Shown here one piece after another: positions 44,882 to 54,826 of a DNA stretch of 64,000 bases; position 1 is the stretch's first letter; each line of letters starts with the position of its first letter. Under the pieces are notes generated by a model. That model worked only from the letters and a program-made list of their open reading frames with translations. It did no database searches and was not told the origin of the DNA. The position numbers and the translations under genes are program-made. This stretch comes from Pseudomonadota bacterium (GTDB lineage: Bacteria; Desulfobacterota; Syntrophobacteria; Syntrophobacterales; Syntrophobacteraceae): assembly GCA_023416335.1 (NCBI GenBank), contig JAEZHY010000136.1:1-64000 (forward strand), written 5' to 3'.

Positions 44882-45841
44882 CTATTGCCATGCAACATTG
44901 TCCCCGCGCGTGTTGATGCTTTTTCCCTCGGCATCTACGACGGGTCCCAGTTCCGTACCGTCCGGCCGCATGAGTCCGACCCCCTGGAGGAATGCTCCCG
45001 CCGTTCGGCCCACTTCATTGCCCGTCCGGGAATCGACTACTTTGAGGCCGCGTGAGGCCGCAACCGTTCCAAGGTAGGCGATGTATTTGCCGTCCGGCGA
45101 CCATGCGGGCCAGCTTCCGCCTTTTTGTATCTGGTGCAGACCCGAGCCGTCGATGTTCATCAGCCAGATGCCCTCGGGGATATCGCGGACGAACGCAATC
45201 GTTTTACCGTCCGGGCTGACAGAAGGGTACCTGTAATTATCTCCGCCTTCTTCCTTCAGAGGCAGCAGGCACCTGGGCTGATCGGCCGAGAGCAGATACA
45301 GCCCGCTGCTGTTCCGTTTGCTGGAAACGAGCAGCAGGCAGGGGACCTGGCCTCCGCACCCGGGGATACCCGTTATTGTCGGGCTTGCGCCCATTTCGAC
45401 AGTCTTGCCGAGCCATGGCTTTTCCTCGAACCGACTTACCGGGCTCGTGTAAATTTGCTTGCCCGACCTGTCCTCGCGCAGAAAAGCGAGCAGGTCGCCG
45501 GATACGAAAGTGGGGGAGGAGTAGCTTACCTTCTCCGCTGCAAATATCTGATCGGTGCCGGAATCGAGCCGGTAGACATGCAGCCGCTCGCGGTCGTCGA
45601 TATAGGCAATGGTCCGGCAGTCGGGCGAGAGAGCGGGATGCGATGCACGGAAACCGAGTCCTTTCGCCTGGCCGGTTGCCATATCCATCACCATGGATTC
45701 CATTTTGCCGGAAGCATAGTAGACAAGTTTCCCCTTGAGCTTCTCTTCGCCGGCTGCAAAACAGGAATTTGTGATCGCGGACGCTGTAAGGCAAATCATC
45801 AGAACCAGAGAAATTGCATCGATCGAACGGGCTAATCTCAC
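44882..45841 (-). CDS. Secreted PD40 (TolB-like) beta-propeller protein
   Basis: A 319-residue protein with a signal peptide (SLVLMICLTASAITNSCFAA) and repeated PD40 blades such as SHPALSPDCRTIAYID, RYPSVSPDGKTIAFV and SWPAWSPDGKYIAYLG. It resembles the TolB propeller without the TolB N-terminal domain; no pal/tol genes are adjacent. It likely starts at GTG with AAAGGAACTTGGA upstream. Role in the periplasm is unknown. Confidence 0.8.
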   Translation of the reverse strand: MRLARSIDAISLVLMICLTASAITNSCFAAGEEKLKGKLVYYASGKMESMVMDMATGQAKGLGFRASHPALSPDCRTIAYIDDRERLHVYRLDSGTDQIFAAEKVSYSSPTFVSGDLLAFLREDRSGKQIYTSPVSRFEEKPWLGKTVEMGASPTITGIPGCGGQVPCLLLVSSKRNSSGLYLLSADQPRCLLPLKEEGGDNYRYPSVSPDGKTIAFVRDIPEGIWLMNIDGSGLHQIQKGGSWPAWSPDGKYIAYLGTVAASRGLKVVDSRTGNEVGRTAGAFLQGVGLMRPDGTELGPVVDAEGKSINTRGDNVAWQ

Positions 45842-45923
45842 TCCAAGTTCCTTTCAGCTAAATCCTTGATTAACGGACACTCATGACAAAGCGGCCTGTC
45901 TCGCCAACTGTCTCCCGAATCCT

Positions 45924-48104
45924 TCAAAGAATGTCCGAGAGCCTCTCTCCCAAAAGGGTAAACCTGGACTGCATCCGGTTGTTCTTGACTGCTATGGCGA
46001 GGGCTTTTTTCGAACCCACTATAACGGCAAGTTTTCTTGCCCTCGTTACCGCCGTATAGAGCAGGTTTCGCTGCAGCATCATGTAATGTTGCGTCAAAAG
46101 CGGGAAAATCACAGCCGGGTATTCGCTCCCCTGCGCTTTGTGGATGCTCACTGCATAAGCGAGAACGAGTTCATCCAATTCGGAAAAATCATAAGGGACG
46201 CTTCTGCCTTCAAAATCCACGCGGATTTGCTGTGCTTCCTGATCGATGTAAGCGACGCGTCCGATATCTCCGTTGAAGACTTCCTTGTCGTAGTTGTTCC
46301 TGATCTGCATCACTTTGTCGCGTACGCGAAAGACGCGCCCACCCCTGTCCAGGGTAATTCCCGACGGGTTTAGAGCATTCTGCAGGGCAAAATTCAGGTT
46401 CTGAGCGCCAATCACGCCGCGATGCATGGGACTGAGTACCTGCACGTCTTCGACAGGATCGAACCCGAAGCGGCGCGGAATTCGCTGAGTGCATAGTTTT
46501 ACGATGGTTTCTACGGCCTCTTCCGGGTCCTCTTTGCCGATGAAGTAGAAATCCTGTTTCTGACTTTCGATCCGCAGGTCCGGGAATATCCCCTGACGGA
46601 TCATATGCGCGTTGGTGATTATCCGGCTCTGGCTTGCCTGCCGGAAAATCTCGGTCAGGCGGGTCACGGGAAAGCTCCCCGAAGCGATGATATCGCCCAG
46701 TACGTTGCCGGGCCCAACCGATGGAAGCTGGTCCGAATCCCCGACCAGTATGAGAACAGCGTGCTGCGGGACGGCTTTGAAGAGGTGGTGGGCGATGACG
46801 GTATCCATCATCGAGCTTTCGTCCACGATGATGAGGTCGGCCGAAAGGGGCTTTTGTTCGTTCCGCTGGAATCCTCCAGCCTGCGGACTGAATTCGAGAA
46901 GCCTGTGAATTGTCGCCGCGGGATGCCCTGTTGCCTCCGAGAGTCTTTTGGCTGCGCGGCCGGTTGGAGCGGCAAGGTTGACCCGCGCTCCCATATGCGA
47001 GTAGATGGCAAGGATGGCGCGGATGAGGGTGGTCTTACCGGTACCGGGGCCGCCCGTAATGACCATGACCTTTTCGGAAAGCGCGCGTTTGACCGCTTCC
47101 TCCTGCAACGGGGCAAGAGTGAAACGCAATTGTCCCCGAACCCACTTGACTGCGCTTTCCAGGTCCACCCTGGCGCTTAGTCCCCTGTAGCGTTGAATCG
47201 CCAGGAGGCGTTTGGCCGCATTCGTCTCCGCGATATGAAACGAGCGAAGATAAATTGCGCGGTCGCCCCCGAATGAATCGGCAGCTCCCGGTACCAGGCT
47301 CTCCTCCCTTATGATCGTTTCCGCCTTGAGACGCAGCAGCGCTTCTTCCAGAATCGCGGAAGTCTCAATCTGGAGTGTCTTTTTGCATTTTTCGATCAGG
47401 AGATCGAAGGGAAGGCAAACGTGTCCTTCTTCCGCGGCTTCATGGAGGACATAGACTATTCCGGCCTCCGCCCGCATTGGAGAATCCTGTTGAAATCCCA
47501 GGTTCCGCGCGAGATTGTCCGCGGTCAAAAAACCCACTCCGAGGACCTCCATGGCGAGGCGGTACGGATTCTGCCTGACGACATGAAGGGACTCCTGCCC
47601 GTATTGCTTGAAAATACGCACCGCCAGGGCCGCGCTCGCCCCGTTCGAACGCAGGAAAACCATAAGGGAGCGGATTTCCCTTTGCTCGTCCCAGGCCTTC
47701 TTTATCTGCGCTATCCTGTATTTTCCGATGCCCTCGACTTCACGTAACCGCTCGGACTCGTTCTCAATGATGTCCAGCGTTGCCTCGCCGAAGCATTCCA
47801 CAATGCGCTCGGCCATCTTGGGTCCGATTCCGCGGACCAGCCCCGATCCGAGATATTTCTTTATGCCCAGGACCGTCGAGGGAGCGCGAAGCTCATATCG
47901 CTCCACCCGGAATTGCTGTCCGAACCGGGGATGCATTCCCCATTCCCCCTCCATGAGGAGGGTCTCCCCCGGGGAAACCGCGGCGAAGTTGCCCACCGCC
48001 GTGACGAGGTCCTTTTGCCCCGGCACGCGCACCTTCAGGACGCTGTAGCCGCTTTCTTCACTGGTGAAAGTCACCCTTTCGACAAGTCCCTGCAATCTGA
48101 GCAT
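45924..48104 (-). CDS. recD2: RecD2-type ATP-dependent DNA helicase
   Basis: A 726-residue SF1B helicase. An N-terminal OB-like region and helix-hairpin-helix segments (KYLGSGLVRGIGPKMAERIVE ... LREVEGIGKYRIAQIKKAW) precede the motor. Walker A is GGPGTGKTTLIRA, motif II VDESSMMD, and the C-terminal VSIHKAQGSEYPAVIFPL and YTAVTRARKLAVIVG complete the helicase motifs. RecD2 unwinds DNA 5'-3' without RecBC. The ATG at 48102-48104 was chosen from the family start (MLRLQGLVERVTF); no strong ribosome-binding site. Confidence 0.93.
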   Translation of the reverse strand: MLRLQGLVERVTFTSEESGYSVLKVRVPGQKDLVTAVGNFAAVSPGETLLMEGEWGMHPRFGQQFRVERYELRAPSTVLGIKKYLGSGLVRGIGPKMAERIVECFGEATLDIIENESERLREVEGIGKYRIAQIKKAWDEQREIRSLMVFLRSNGASAALAVRIFKQYGQESLHVVRQNPYRLAMEVLGVGFLTADNLARNLGFQQDSPMRAEAGIVYVLHEAAEEGHVCLPFDLLIEKCKKTLQIETSAILEEALLRLKAETIIREESLVPGAADSFGGDRAIYLRSFHIAETNAAKRLLAIQRYRGLSARVDLESAVKWVRGQLRFTLAPLQEEAVKRALSEKVMVITGGPGTGKTTLIRAILAIYSHMGARVNLAAPTGRAAKRLSEATGHPAATIHRLLEFSPQAGGFQRNEQKPLSADLIIVDESSMMDTVIAHHLFKAVPQHAVLILVGDSDQLPSVGPGNVLGDIIASGSFPVTRLTEIFRQASQSRIITNAHMIRQGIFPDLRIESQKQDFYFIGKEDPEEAVETIVKLCTQRIPRRFGFDPVEDVQVLSPMHRGVIGAQNLNFALQNALNPSGITLDRGGRVFRVRDKVMQIRNNYDKEVFNGDIGRVAYIDQEAQQIRVDFEGRSVPYDFSELDELVLAYAVSIHKAQGSEYPAVIFPLLTQHYMMLQRNLLYTAVTRARKLAVIVGSKKALAIAVKNNRMQSRFTLLGERLSDIL

Positions 48105-48353
48105 AATTTTGCCGAATCCGATTTTCTTCCCGCAAAATACTAACAATCGTAAACACGATGCTGTATAATTCAGAGCTAATATTTTGGAATCCTTGTTTTG
48201 ACAAACCCATGGAACGTGTTAACATGAAATCTAAGGGAAAAGCCATAACAAGGTTTTGCAAAACTTTTTGCGATGCGGGATTTCAAAAGAAGTTGGAATC
48301 TTTCCGGCGAAAGGTCCATGTCCCGAAAATTTGATCAGCGGAGAGGTTGCCCG

Positions 48354-48572
48354 ATGTCCCTTTACATTAAGACCGATGATTACAGCAAACATGGCATAAG
48401 TAAATACTCCGACCCAGCACTGATCCGAGCCGTAGTACAAAAGGAGCTTAATATCGATCGCGTTTTTGTTTCCTTCGTGAACAAGCATGAATACATCCGT
48501 GTGGACTTCCTGAAGCCAAGGCCACCCCGCAAGCTAAGCAGGCGGCCAGGCAGACGGGCCGCATCGAAATAA
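48354..48572 (+). CDS. Small conserved-looking hypothetical protein
   Basis: A 72-residue frame beginning MSLYIKTDDYSKHGISKYSDPALIR behind GGAGAGGTTGCCCG. It ends in a very basic tail (RPPRKLSRRPGRRAASK) that could bind nucleic acid. It is followed within 4 bp by a good terminator, which supports a real gene. No family recognised. A longer frame to 48273 lacks a start signal. Confidence 0.6.
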   Translation: MSLYIKTDDYSKHGISKYSDPALIRAVVQKELNIDRVFVSFVNKHEYIRVDFLKPRPPRKLSRRPGRRAASK

Positions 48573-48575
48573 ACC

Positions 48576-48599
48576 AGGGCGCTTTCGGGCGCCCTTTTT
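48576..48599 (+). terminator. Rho-independent terminator
   Basis: AGGGCGC (48576-48582) pairs with GCGCCCT (48589-48595), followed by T5. It ends the small plus-strand gene. Confidence 0.88.
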
Positions 48600-48751
48600 A
48601 GTTCCCGTACATAGCAACAGCTCTCGCCGGATCTTGATTTAGATCCTCTAAATACCGGCAGTCCTTCTTTTTACGCCGGCGCTCTCTCGTTGTCCATCAC
48701 ATCATTCTTATACGGAATTGCATTCAAGCTTGTGCCGATCAACACACACCT

Positions 48752-48845
48752 ACGTCATTCCGGCGTAAGCCGGAATCCAGTCTTTCAAAAGCATCCGGAT
48801 CCCGGAGTGAGGTTGTCCTGATCGAAGAGAAGGGCCGGGATGACG
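48752..48845. repeat. Extragenic palindromic repeat (CGTCATTCCGGC type)
   Basis: Begins CGTCATTCCGGCGTAAGC with an inner hairpin ATTCCGGC (48757-48764) / GCCGGAAT (48769-48776) and ends GCCGGGATGACGG, roughly the complement of the start. This style of dispersed repeat is common between genes in Proteobacteria. The rest of the 48,600-48,955 gap shows nothing else. Confidence 0.65.
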
Positions 48846-48955
48846 GCTTTGGTTCTCTATCATCTTGAACGCAAGCCGGTATTACTTCATCGGGATAAAC
48901 TTTCCTGAGAAACGGTTGTCTCGCTCCATCCGGCCAAATCGCCTTGGAGTCTCGA

Positions 48956-49873
48956 TCAGGCGCTCTGCGATCTGAAAGCTTCCGATGCAACATCGGTAAG
49001 GCGATCGGCTATTGCCGGGGGCAATCCGCCGGTAAGGCCGAGTGCACGCCGGTCGATCCCGAGGCAGAGGCCAAGCAGCTGCGGGTAGAGCAGGGATGGG
49101 ATCGGGGCGTCAAAGCCACGGTTCTGCAAAATTAAGCTCTGAACCTTGTCAAACTGCATCTGGCAATATGGGCAAAGCACCGTGAGACAGTCGGCGCCGC
49201 CTCTTTGGGCGTTCCTGAGTTTCTTTTCAGTCAGATCCATCGAAAGCTCATCGTTGACTCCCCACAATGGCGAACCGCAGCATTCGTACTTGCCGACCCA
49301 TGCCACGCTCTCGGCACCTGTCGCTTCGACCAGGGCATCAAATTTTACGGGCGGGAATGCGTTGTCGAAATCCACGACCTGTCTGGGACGAAGCAAGTGA
49401 CAGCCATAGTGGGTGGCGACTTTGAGCCCCTGCAGAGAGGCCGTAAACCGCTGCTTCAGACTTTCCACTCCTATATCGTCATACAGCAGTCCGAGGAGGT
49501 GCTTGGCTGTTTTCCGGCCGGAATAGCTCAAACCCTCCGCGGCGAGCGTCGCGTTCACCTCTTCCCTGGTGGAAGCGTTCTCGTTCAGAATGTGCTCCGC
49601 GTACTTGAGGCTTCCGTAACAACAATTGCAAACGGTCAGGATGTCGAGGTCCGCTCTTTCCGCCAGCGCCAGGTTCCTCGCGGAGGAAAGCAGGTATGCT
49701 TTGAAATTGAGGTTCCTGAGCGGATACCCGCAGCAGTTGAATTCCCTTATGTTGACGAATTCGACTCCGAGTGCATCGAGCACCGCGTTCGAGGAAGTCT
49801 CATATTGGGAGAGCCCCATGGACGTCATACAACAGCGAAACATGGCGATTTTAATGGATTTGTCGGTTTTCAT
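48956..49873 (-). CDS. HdrB-like heterodisulfide reductase subunit (CCG-domain protein)
   Basis: A 305-residue protein with two complete CCG motifs. The first uses Cys14/15, Cys47-48 (FNCCGYP), Cys82 and Cys85; the second uses Cys158 (HYGCHLL), Cys198-199 (YECCGSP), Cys234 and Cys237 (CPYC). In HdrB these hold two non-cubane [4Fe-4S] clusters that reduce a disulfide. The organism need not use CoM-CoB; the acceptor in bacteria is unknown. The ATG overlaps the stop of the membrane partner (ATGA). Confidence 0.9.
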   Translation of the reverse strand: MKTDKSIKIAMFRCCMTSMGLSQYETSSNAVLDALGVEFVNIREFNCCGYPLRNLNFKAYLLSSARNLALAERADLDILTVCNCCYGSLKYAEHILNENASTREEVNATLAAEGLSYSGRKTAKHLLGLLYDDIGVESLKQRFTASLQGLKVATHYGCHLLRPRQVVDFDNAFPPVKFDALVEATGAESVAWVGKYECCGSPLWGVNDELSMDLTEKKLRNAQRGGADCLTVLCPYCQMQFDKVQSLILQNRGFDAPIPSLLYPQLLGLCLGIDRRALGLTGGLPPAIADRLTDVASEAFRSQSA

Positions 49874-51609
49874 ACGGCTATCTCGCTATGTTTTCGGACA
49901 ATGGCCCGATTTTTTAGTTCGTAGATGATATCGGTAACGGCAACACATTGAGGGCAATTTTCCTGGCACTGGTAGCAGCCCAGGCAGTCCCAAAGCATTT
50001 TTGAGCTGAATACCAGGTCCCAGCACCGCATGTTGACCGCATGCATCATCTGATGCGGCAGAAGGCCGAGAACTTCACCCGGCTTTTTATAATTGTGAAC
50101 AACGGGGCAGGAGTTGGTACACGCACCGCAACGGTAGCAGTTTGAAAGCGTGTTGGCCTGGATCGACTTGTTCAGTATACCGGAAAGTTCTCTTTCGCCA
50201 ACGATGAGCGTCTCGTTTTCCGCGGCCCCATTGCCCGCCATTTTCTTCAGAGCGAGTTCGACAGGCTTTCTGTAGTCGTCCACTCCGATGAGTTGTTTCT
50301 GCACTCCTCGATAAAATGCGAGCGGAGAGAGAAGCTGGTATTCTTCAATTGAGTTTCTCAGCAGACGCTCTCGCGCGCTGAACCATAGATCCCTCAACTG
50401 TATTCCCGAAGGGCAGGCGATACTGCATCGGTCGCAGTTCGTGCAAAGGACGATTCCCTGCTGAATGATTCGGTGTTCTGCGGGATCGAGGACCTTGCCG
50501 GAGGCAAGTCTTTTCAACGAGGCGATCTTTTCGGACGGCAAAATGTTCACGTTTGGAATTTCATGAACCGCGACCGCGACGGAACATCTCAGTGTGCAGG
50601 CGCCGCAATGCGTACAGGCGTCCAGTTCCAGCATCTGCCGTGTCGCCAGGTTTTCGGGGGCCGCTTTCCCTCCTTCCATGGCCGAGTTGACCAGGAGGCT
50701 CAGAGGACTTGCAAAAATATGAAACATTTTGCTGAAGGGCAAATATGCCAGGAAGAGCAGGGCAGTCAGGTAATGCACCCAGGAAAAGAAGGTGACGAGC
50801 CCGGCTCCGTCGGTAACCGATGCGACGGGTTTGAAAGCTTTGGAAAGAGCATAGCCGCCGAAGCTCCATGCAGGGCTTGAGTGGCACTGGGCGCAACTTG
50901 TTTCGTGGAGAGATTTGCCTCGTTCAAGGGTCGCCTTGTCAGGGCTGCCGATTCCGGGCGAAACGAGCCCGAAGTGCTCCACCCAGTAAGACTCCAGGGC
51001 CTGCAGATCTTCCTGGTCGGCCTGGATCGTGTATTCTTCCGCCATTCTGTCGAAAATGGCCTGCGACGAAATCTTCACCCCTTCCAGGAGAAAGCCCGAG
51101 ACAATAATTATGGTGACCATCACCATGGCATGAATATCCATGCGACTGGTCATCGGACGACGCGCCTTGCGAATGAAACGCCTGTAAACTGCCATTGCAA
51201 TGCCGAGTACGATGAGCCCCCCTCCGGCGTCTCTAAGGAAGAGATAGGGGTTGAGAGTCGGGGCGTAGGAGGGGAAAAGGCGCGAGATTACCAGGTTGTC
51301 CAATGCATGAAGAAGGAAGAGCAGGGTAAACCCGCTGTATATGCACATGTGCATGGCCCATCTGAGCGGATCTTCCCGCAGGATGGATCTCTGGAAAATC
51401 ACCTCGACAAAAAAGGTCCTCATGAGCCTGAACAATTTGCGGCTGAACAGGGTAAGGCCGATACCTTTGAAGGCGGAAGCCATCCTGCGGGATGCGGAAA
51501 ACGCTTCCCCCGCGGGTCCCACGGAAAATCTGAACCAGGAAGCAACCTTCAGGCCGATCCCAATCACGAAGACGGCCAGAGCCACAAGGAGTGCAATCTT
51601 GTGGAGCAT
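49870..51609 (-). CDS. Membrane cytochrome/iron-sulfur HdrC/E-like protein with a CxxCH haem site
   Basis: A 579-residue protein. The N-terminal half has about five membrane helices of the NarI/HdrE cytochrome-b type with candidate haem ligands His87, His101, His160 and His280. A periplasm-type loop at 200-255 carries one c-type haem motif CAQCH (239-243). The soluble C-terminal half has four cysteine-rich motifs at 332, 389, 491 and 542, i.e. two ferredoxin-like domains (HdrC type). It ends four bases into hdrB. The likely function is electron exchange between the quinone pool and the HdrB active site. The start has GGAG about 13 bases upstream. Confidence 0.88.
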   Translation of the reverse strand: MLHKIALLVALAVFVIGIGLKVASWFRFSVGPAGEAFSASRRMASAFKGIGLTLFSRKLFRLMRTFFVEVIFQRSILREDPLRWAMHMCIYSGFTLLFLLHALDNLVISRLFPSYAPTLNPYLFLRDAGGGLIVLGIAMAVYRRFIRKARRPMTSRMDIHAMVMVTIIIVSGFLLEGVKISSQAIFDRMAEEYTIQADQEDLQALESYWVEHFGLVSPGIGSPDKATLERGKSLHETSCAQCHSSPAWSFGGYALSKAFKPVASVTDGAGLVTFFSWVHYLTALLFLAYLPFSKMFHIFASPLSLLVNSAMEGGKAAPENLATRQMLELDACTHCGACTLRCSVAVAVHEIPNVNILPSEKIASLKRLASGKVLDPAEHRIIQQGIVLCTNCDRCSIACPSGIQLRDLWFSARERLLRNSIEEYQLLSPLAFYRGVQKQLIGVDDYRKPVELALKKMAGNGAAENETLIVGERELSGILNKSIQANTLSNCYRCGACTNSCPVVHNYKKPGEVLGLLPHQMMHAVNMRCWDLVFSSKMLWDCLGCYQCQENCPQCVAVTDIIYELKNRAIVRKHSEIAV

Positions 51610-52285
51610 AAGGTAATATTTCTCCTTTCGGTGAGAGGGTCCGGCGGAATAGTTTGACTGTTTACTGGGCTAACCGATTCGGTCCGGCACGGGTAATGAT
51701 AGCAATTGAGAAAATAAGATCAAATAAAATTAGCTAGTTAGGCTAAAGATGCTAATTGTTATCTTATTTTGTCGGCTGATTCGCATGACCGGAAAATGAG
51801 GCGGACCAAGACTAGCGCGAGCGCTGTAAGTTCTCAGAGTTGAAATTTTGCCGCGTGAGTAGTGTGAGCAAAGTGAGGAGTTGATGAGTTCGAGTCGGAG
51901 CGAAAGTTAAAGTGAGAATACCAATTTTCGACAAAAACATACTAAATGGATAGGGAATTGTCAAGGGAGCTGAGATTGAGACACTTTATGAAAAGCTGAC
52001 CAAGTCGGACAAATCACTCAAACATTCCCGGAAAAAGCCGCGGGCCCTTGAAGGCGATGACTGTTTTCCCGCTCCTGCTTTGATTGTCGGCCACCTATTT
52101 TCCAGGGCCGGGGACCCCCTGCTTCAAAAAATCCCAAAACGATCCTGCAGTGTTCCAATTTCCCGCTCGATCTGATATTTTAACTCGATTTTTCCATTCT
52201 TGATTGCTATTGCCCCCGTCGTCTACACCTGTCACGGTCGAGTCGAGCAGGTTGGGGCCACCTTTTCGGGACAGAAGGAAACCTG
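51610..52285. other. Divergent control region between the hdr-like pair and leuS
   Basis: 676 bp without a gene. It holds the AT-rich dyad at 51711-51770, a small palindrome AGCGC-GA-GCGCT at 51814-51825, and a stretch with GTGAG repeated at a 9-base period (51855, 51864, 51873). leuS is preceded by AGAAGGAAACCTG. Confidence 0.5.
51711..51770. promoter_or_regulatory. AT-rich double dyad upstream of the hdr-like operon
   Basis: AAAATAAGAT (51711-51720) is repeated inverted at 51761-51770, and ATTAGC (51729-51734) inverted at 51751-51756. The dyad is centred about 130 bp before the start of the membrane subunit. It could be an operator or a leader hairpin. Confidence 0.5.
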
Positions 52286-54775
52286 ATGGAACAGAAATAT
52301 TCTCCCAAATCTATAGAGAAAAAATGGCAGGAACACTGGGAACAATCCGGGGTCTTCAAAGTTGGTGAAGATGAAGGAAAGGAAAAGTATTACCTGCTCG
52401 AAATGTTTCCTTATCCCTCGGGCCGGATTCATATGGGACATGTCCGCAACTACACGATCGGCGACGTTGTCGGGCGGTTCCTCCGGATGCGTGGGTTTAA
52501 CGTTCTGCATCCGATGGGATGGGACGCTTTCGGGATGCCGGCGGAAAACGCCGCGATAAAGGCGGGCACCCATCCGGCCAGGTGGACCTACGATAATATA
52601 GATTATATGAGGAACCAGCTCAAACAGCTTGGATTCTCCTACGACTGGTCCCGTGAAATCGCCACCTGCGATCCCACCTACTACCGGTGGGAACAGCTCT
52701 TCTTCCTCAAGATGTTTGAGAAGGGGCTGGCTTACAGAAAGAGTTCCTACGTAAACTGGTGTTCGAAATGCCAGACGGTTCTGGCGAACGAACAGGTGGA
52801 GGGCGGGGCATGCTGGCGGTGCGATACCCCGGTTATCCAGAAAGAGATGGAGCAGTGGTTCCTCAAGATTACCGATTATGTGGAAGAACTGCTCGACTAC
52901 ACCTATAAGCTTCCGGGCTGGCCCGAACGCGTTCTGACAATGCAGCAGAACTGGATCGGGAGGAGCACTGGAAGCCGGCTCGTATTTCCTCTCGAGTCGG
53001 GTAACGGCGGAATCCAGGTTTTTACCACGCGAACGGATACTCTTTTCGGCGCGACCTTTATGAGCATGGCTCCGGAGCATCCGATGGCAGTCGATTTGTG
53101 CCGCGGAAAACCCGAAGAAGCGGCCGTGCTCGATTTTGTCGAAAAGGCAAAACAGTCGAAACGAAATGAGCGCGAAGCGGAGCTTCTCGAAAAAGAGGGC
53201 GTTTTCACCGGAAGCTACTGCATCAATCCCGTCACCCAGGTGAAGATGCCCATTTATGTCGCGAACTTCGTGGTCATGGCCTACGGTACGGGAGCCGTCA
53301 TGGCCGTTCCCGCCCACGATCAGCGCGATTTCGAATTTGCAAAAAAATATGGGCTGCCGATCAAAGTCGTCATAAAACCGGAGGATGCCGAGAATGCTCC
53401 TGCGGCTGAAGAGCTGACGGCGGCCTGGGAAGATGACGGCGTACTGGTCAATTCCGGACCGTTTACCGGGATGAAGTCGGCCGAAGCACGCGAGGCGATA
53501 ACCGAATCGCTCGCGAAGAAAGGCCAGGGGGAGAAGACCGTCCAGTATCGTCTGCGTGACTGGGGCATTTCCCGTCAGCGTTACTGGGGGGCCCCCATCC
53601 CGATCATGTACTGTGAAAAGTGCGGAGTGGTGCCGGTTCCCGAAAAAGATTTGCCGGTCAAGCTGCCGCTCGATGTGGAACTGCTCGAAAACGGAGGATC
53701 GCCTCTTCCCGTATACGAGCCCTTCTACAAAACCGTGTGTCCCGTGTGCGGCGGTCCGGCCAGGCGTGAAACCGACACCATGGACACCTTTGTCGAATCT
53801 TCCTGGTATTTTGCCCGGTACACCTGCCCCGATTACGATAAGGGACCTTTGAACAAGGAAAGCGTCCGGTACTGGATGCCGGTGAACCAGTATATCGGCG
53901 GAATCGAACATGCGGTCCTGCACTTGCTCTATTCGCGGTTCTTTGTGAAGGTCCTGCGCGATATGGGCTATATGGAAGTGGATGAGCCTTTCCTTAATCT
54001 GCTTACGCAGGGAATGGTCATCAAAGACGGCTTCAAAATGAGCAAGTCGAAGGGCAACGTGGTCGATCCGGATGAAATGATTCGTGCCTACGGAGCGGAT
54101 ACGGTTCGCCTTTTCTGCCTTTTCGCTTCGCCTCCCGAAAAGGACCTGGACTGGAGCGACCAGGGCGTCGAAGGCTCCTTCCGGTTCCTCTCCAGGGTTT
54201 GGCGACTTGTTTCGGAAAACCCGGAAGAACTGGCTTCCACAAAGCCGTATGCCGGGGGGAACTCGCTCCCCGGGGGACTGGCCCAACTGCATCGCAAGAC
54301 TCACCAGACAATAAAGAAGGTGACCGAAGATATTCAGGACCGGTTCCACTTCAACACGGCGATTGCAGCCATCATGGAACTGGTGAACCAGATATACCAG
54401 GTGCGGGAGAGCAAACTTGAGGATCCTATGCTGTGGCCGGTTCTCAAGGAAGCCATAGAAGCGGCTGTCGTCGTCTCCTCACCCATGGTGCCTCACATTG
54501 CGGACGAACTCTGGCAGGCTTTGGGCCACGGTGAACCGCTCCTGGAAAAGTCCTGGCCCAAATGGGACGAAAAGGCGCTCAAGGCTGAGGAAGTACTGGT
54601 AGTCGTCCAGATTAACGGCAAACTTCGCAGCAGGATGACCGTGCCCGCCGACGCGTCCGATAAGGAACTGGAGAGCATTGCGCTCAATGATCCCCGTGTG
54701 AATGAGTATATAGGAGGCAAGCCGGTGCGAAAGGTTGTAGTCGTACCGAAAAAGCTGATAAATATAGTGATCTGA
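52286..54775 (+). CDS. leuS: Leucyl-tRNA synthetase
   Basis: An 829-residue class I synthetase. The HIGH motif appears as [15 protein letters not shown] and KMSKS as [16 protein letters not shown]. The CP1 editing domain spans roughly residues 225-415 ([13 protein letters not shown] ... [15 protein letters not shown] with the editing Asp), and a zinc-type CxxC knuckle occurs at CSKCQTV and CEKCGVV. The length is slightly short of E. coli LeuRS (860). The C-terminal tRNA-binding domain ([13 protein letters not shown]) is present. Confidence 0.97.
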   Translation: MEQKYSPKSIEKKWQEHWEQSGVFKVGEDEGKEKYYLLEMFPYPSGRIHMGHVRNYTIGDVVGRFLRMRGFNVLHPMGWDAFGMPAENAAIKAGTHPARWTYDNIDYMRNQLKQLGFSYDWSREIATCDPTYYRWEQLFFLKMFEKGLAYRKSSYVNWCSKCQTVLANEQVEGGACWRCDTPVIQKEMEQWFLKITDYVEELLDYTYKLPGWPERVLTMQQNWIGRSTGSRLVFPLESGNGGIQVFTTRTDTLFGATFMSMAPEHPMAVDLCRGKPEEAAVLDFVEKAKQSKRNEREAELLEKEGVFTGSYCINPVTQVKMPIYVANFVVMAYGTGAVMAVPAHDQRDFEFAKKYGLPIKVVIKPEDAENAPAAEELTAAWEDDGVLVNSGPFTGMKSAEAREAITESLAKKGQGEKTVQYRLRDWGISRQRYWGAPIPIMYCEKCGVVPVPEKDLPVKLPLDVELLENGGSPLPVYEPFYKTVCPVCGGPARRETDTMDTFVESSWYFARYTCPDYDKGPLNKESVRYWMPVNQYIGGIEHAVLHLLYSRFFVKVLRDMGYMEVDEPFLNLLTQGMVIKDGFKMSKSKGNVVDPDEMIRAYGADTVRLFCLFASPPEKDLDWSDQGVEGSFRFLSRVWRLVSENPEELASTKPYAGGNSLPGGLAQLHRKTHQTIKKVTEDIQDRFHFNTAIAAIMELVNQIYQVRESKLEDPMLWPVLKEAIEAAVVVSSPMVPHIADELWQALGHGEPLLEKSWPKWDEKALKAEEVLVVVQINGKLRSRMTVPADASDKELESIALNDPRVNEYIGGKPVRKVVVVPKKLINIVI

Positions 54776-54826
54776 AAGGGGAGGGTGGGAAGTTGCTCTC
54801 AATGTCGTTGCTTTAAGGAAATACGC

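Noticed and set aside
48752..48845. Possible CRISPR-like palindromic repeat
   Set aside because: There is only one unit, with no regularly spaced copies or cas genes; it fits a dispersed extragenic palindrome.
51885..51905. TTCGAGTC resembling a tRNA T-loop
   Set aside because: No cloverleaf arms or acceptor stem could be drawn around it.
52232..54349. A 705-codon open frame on the minus strand opposite leuS
   Set aside because: It is a shadow of leuS: the plus strand has every LeuRS motif, and the opposite frame has no ribosome-binding site or domain.
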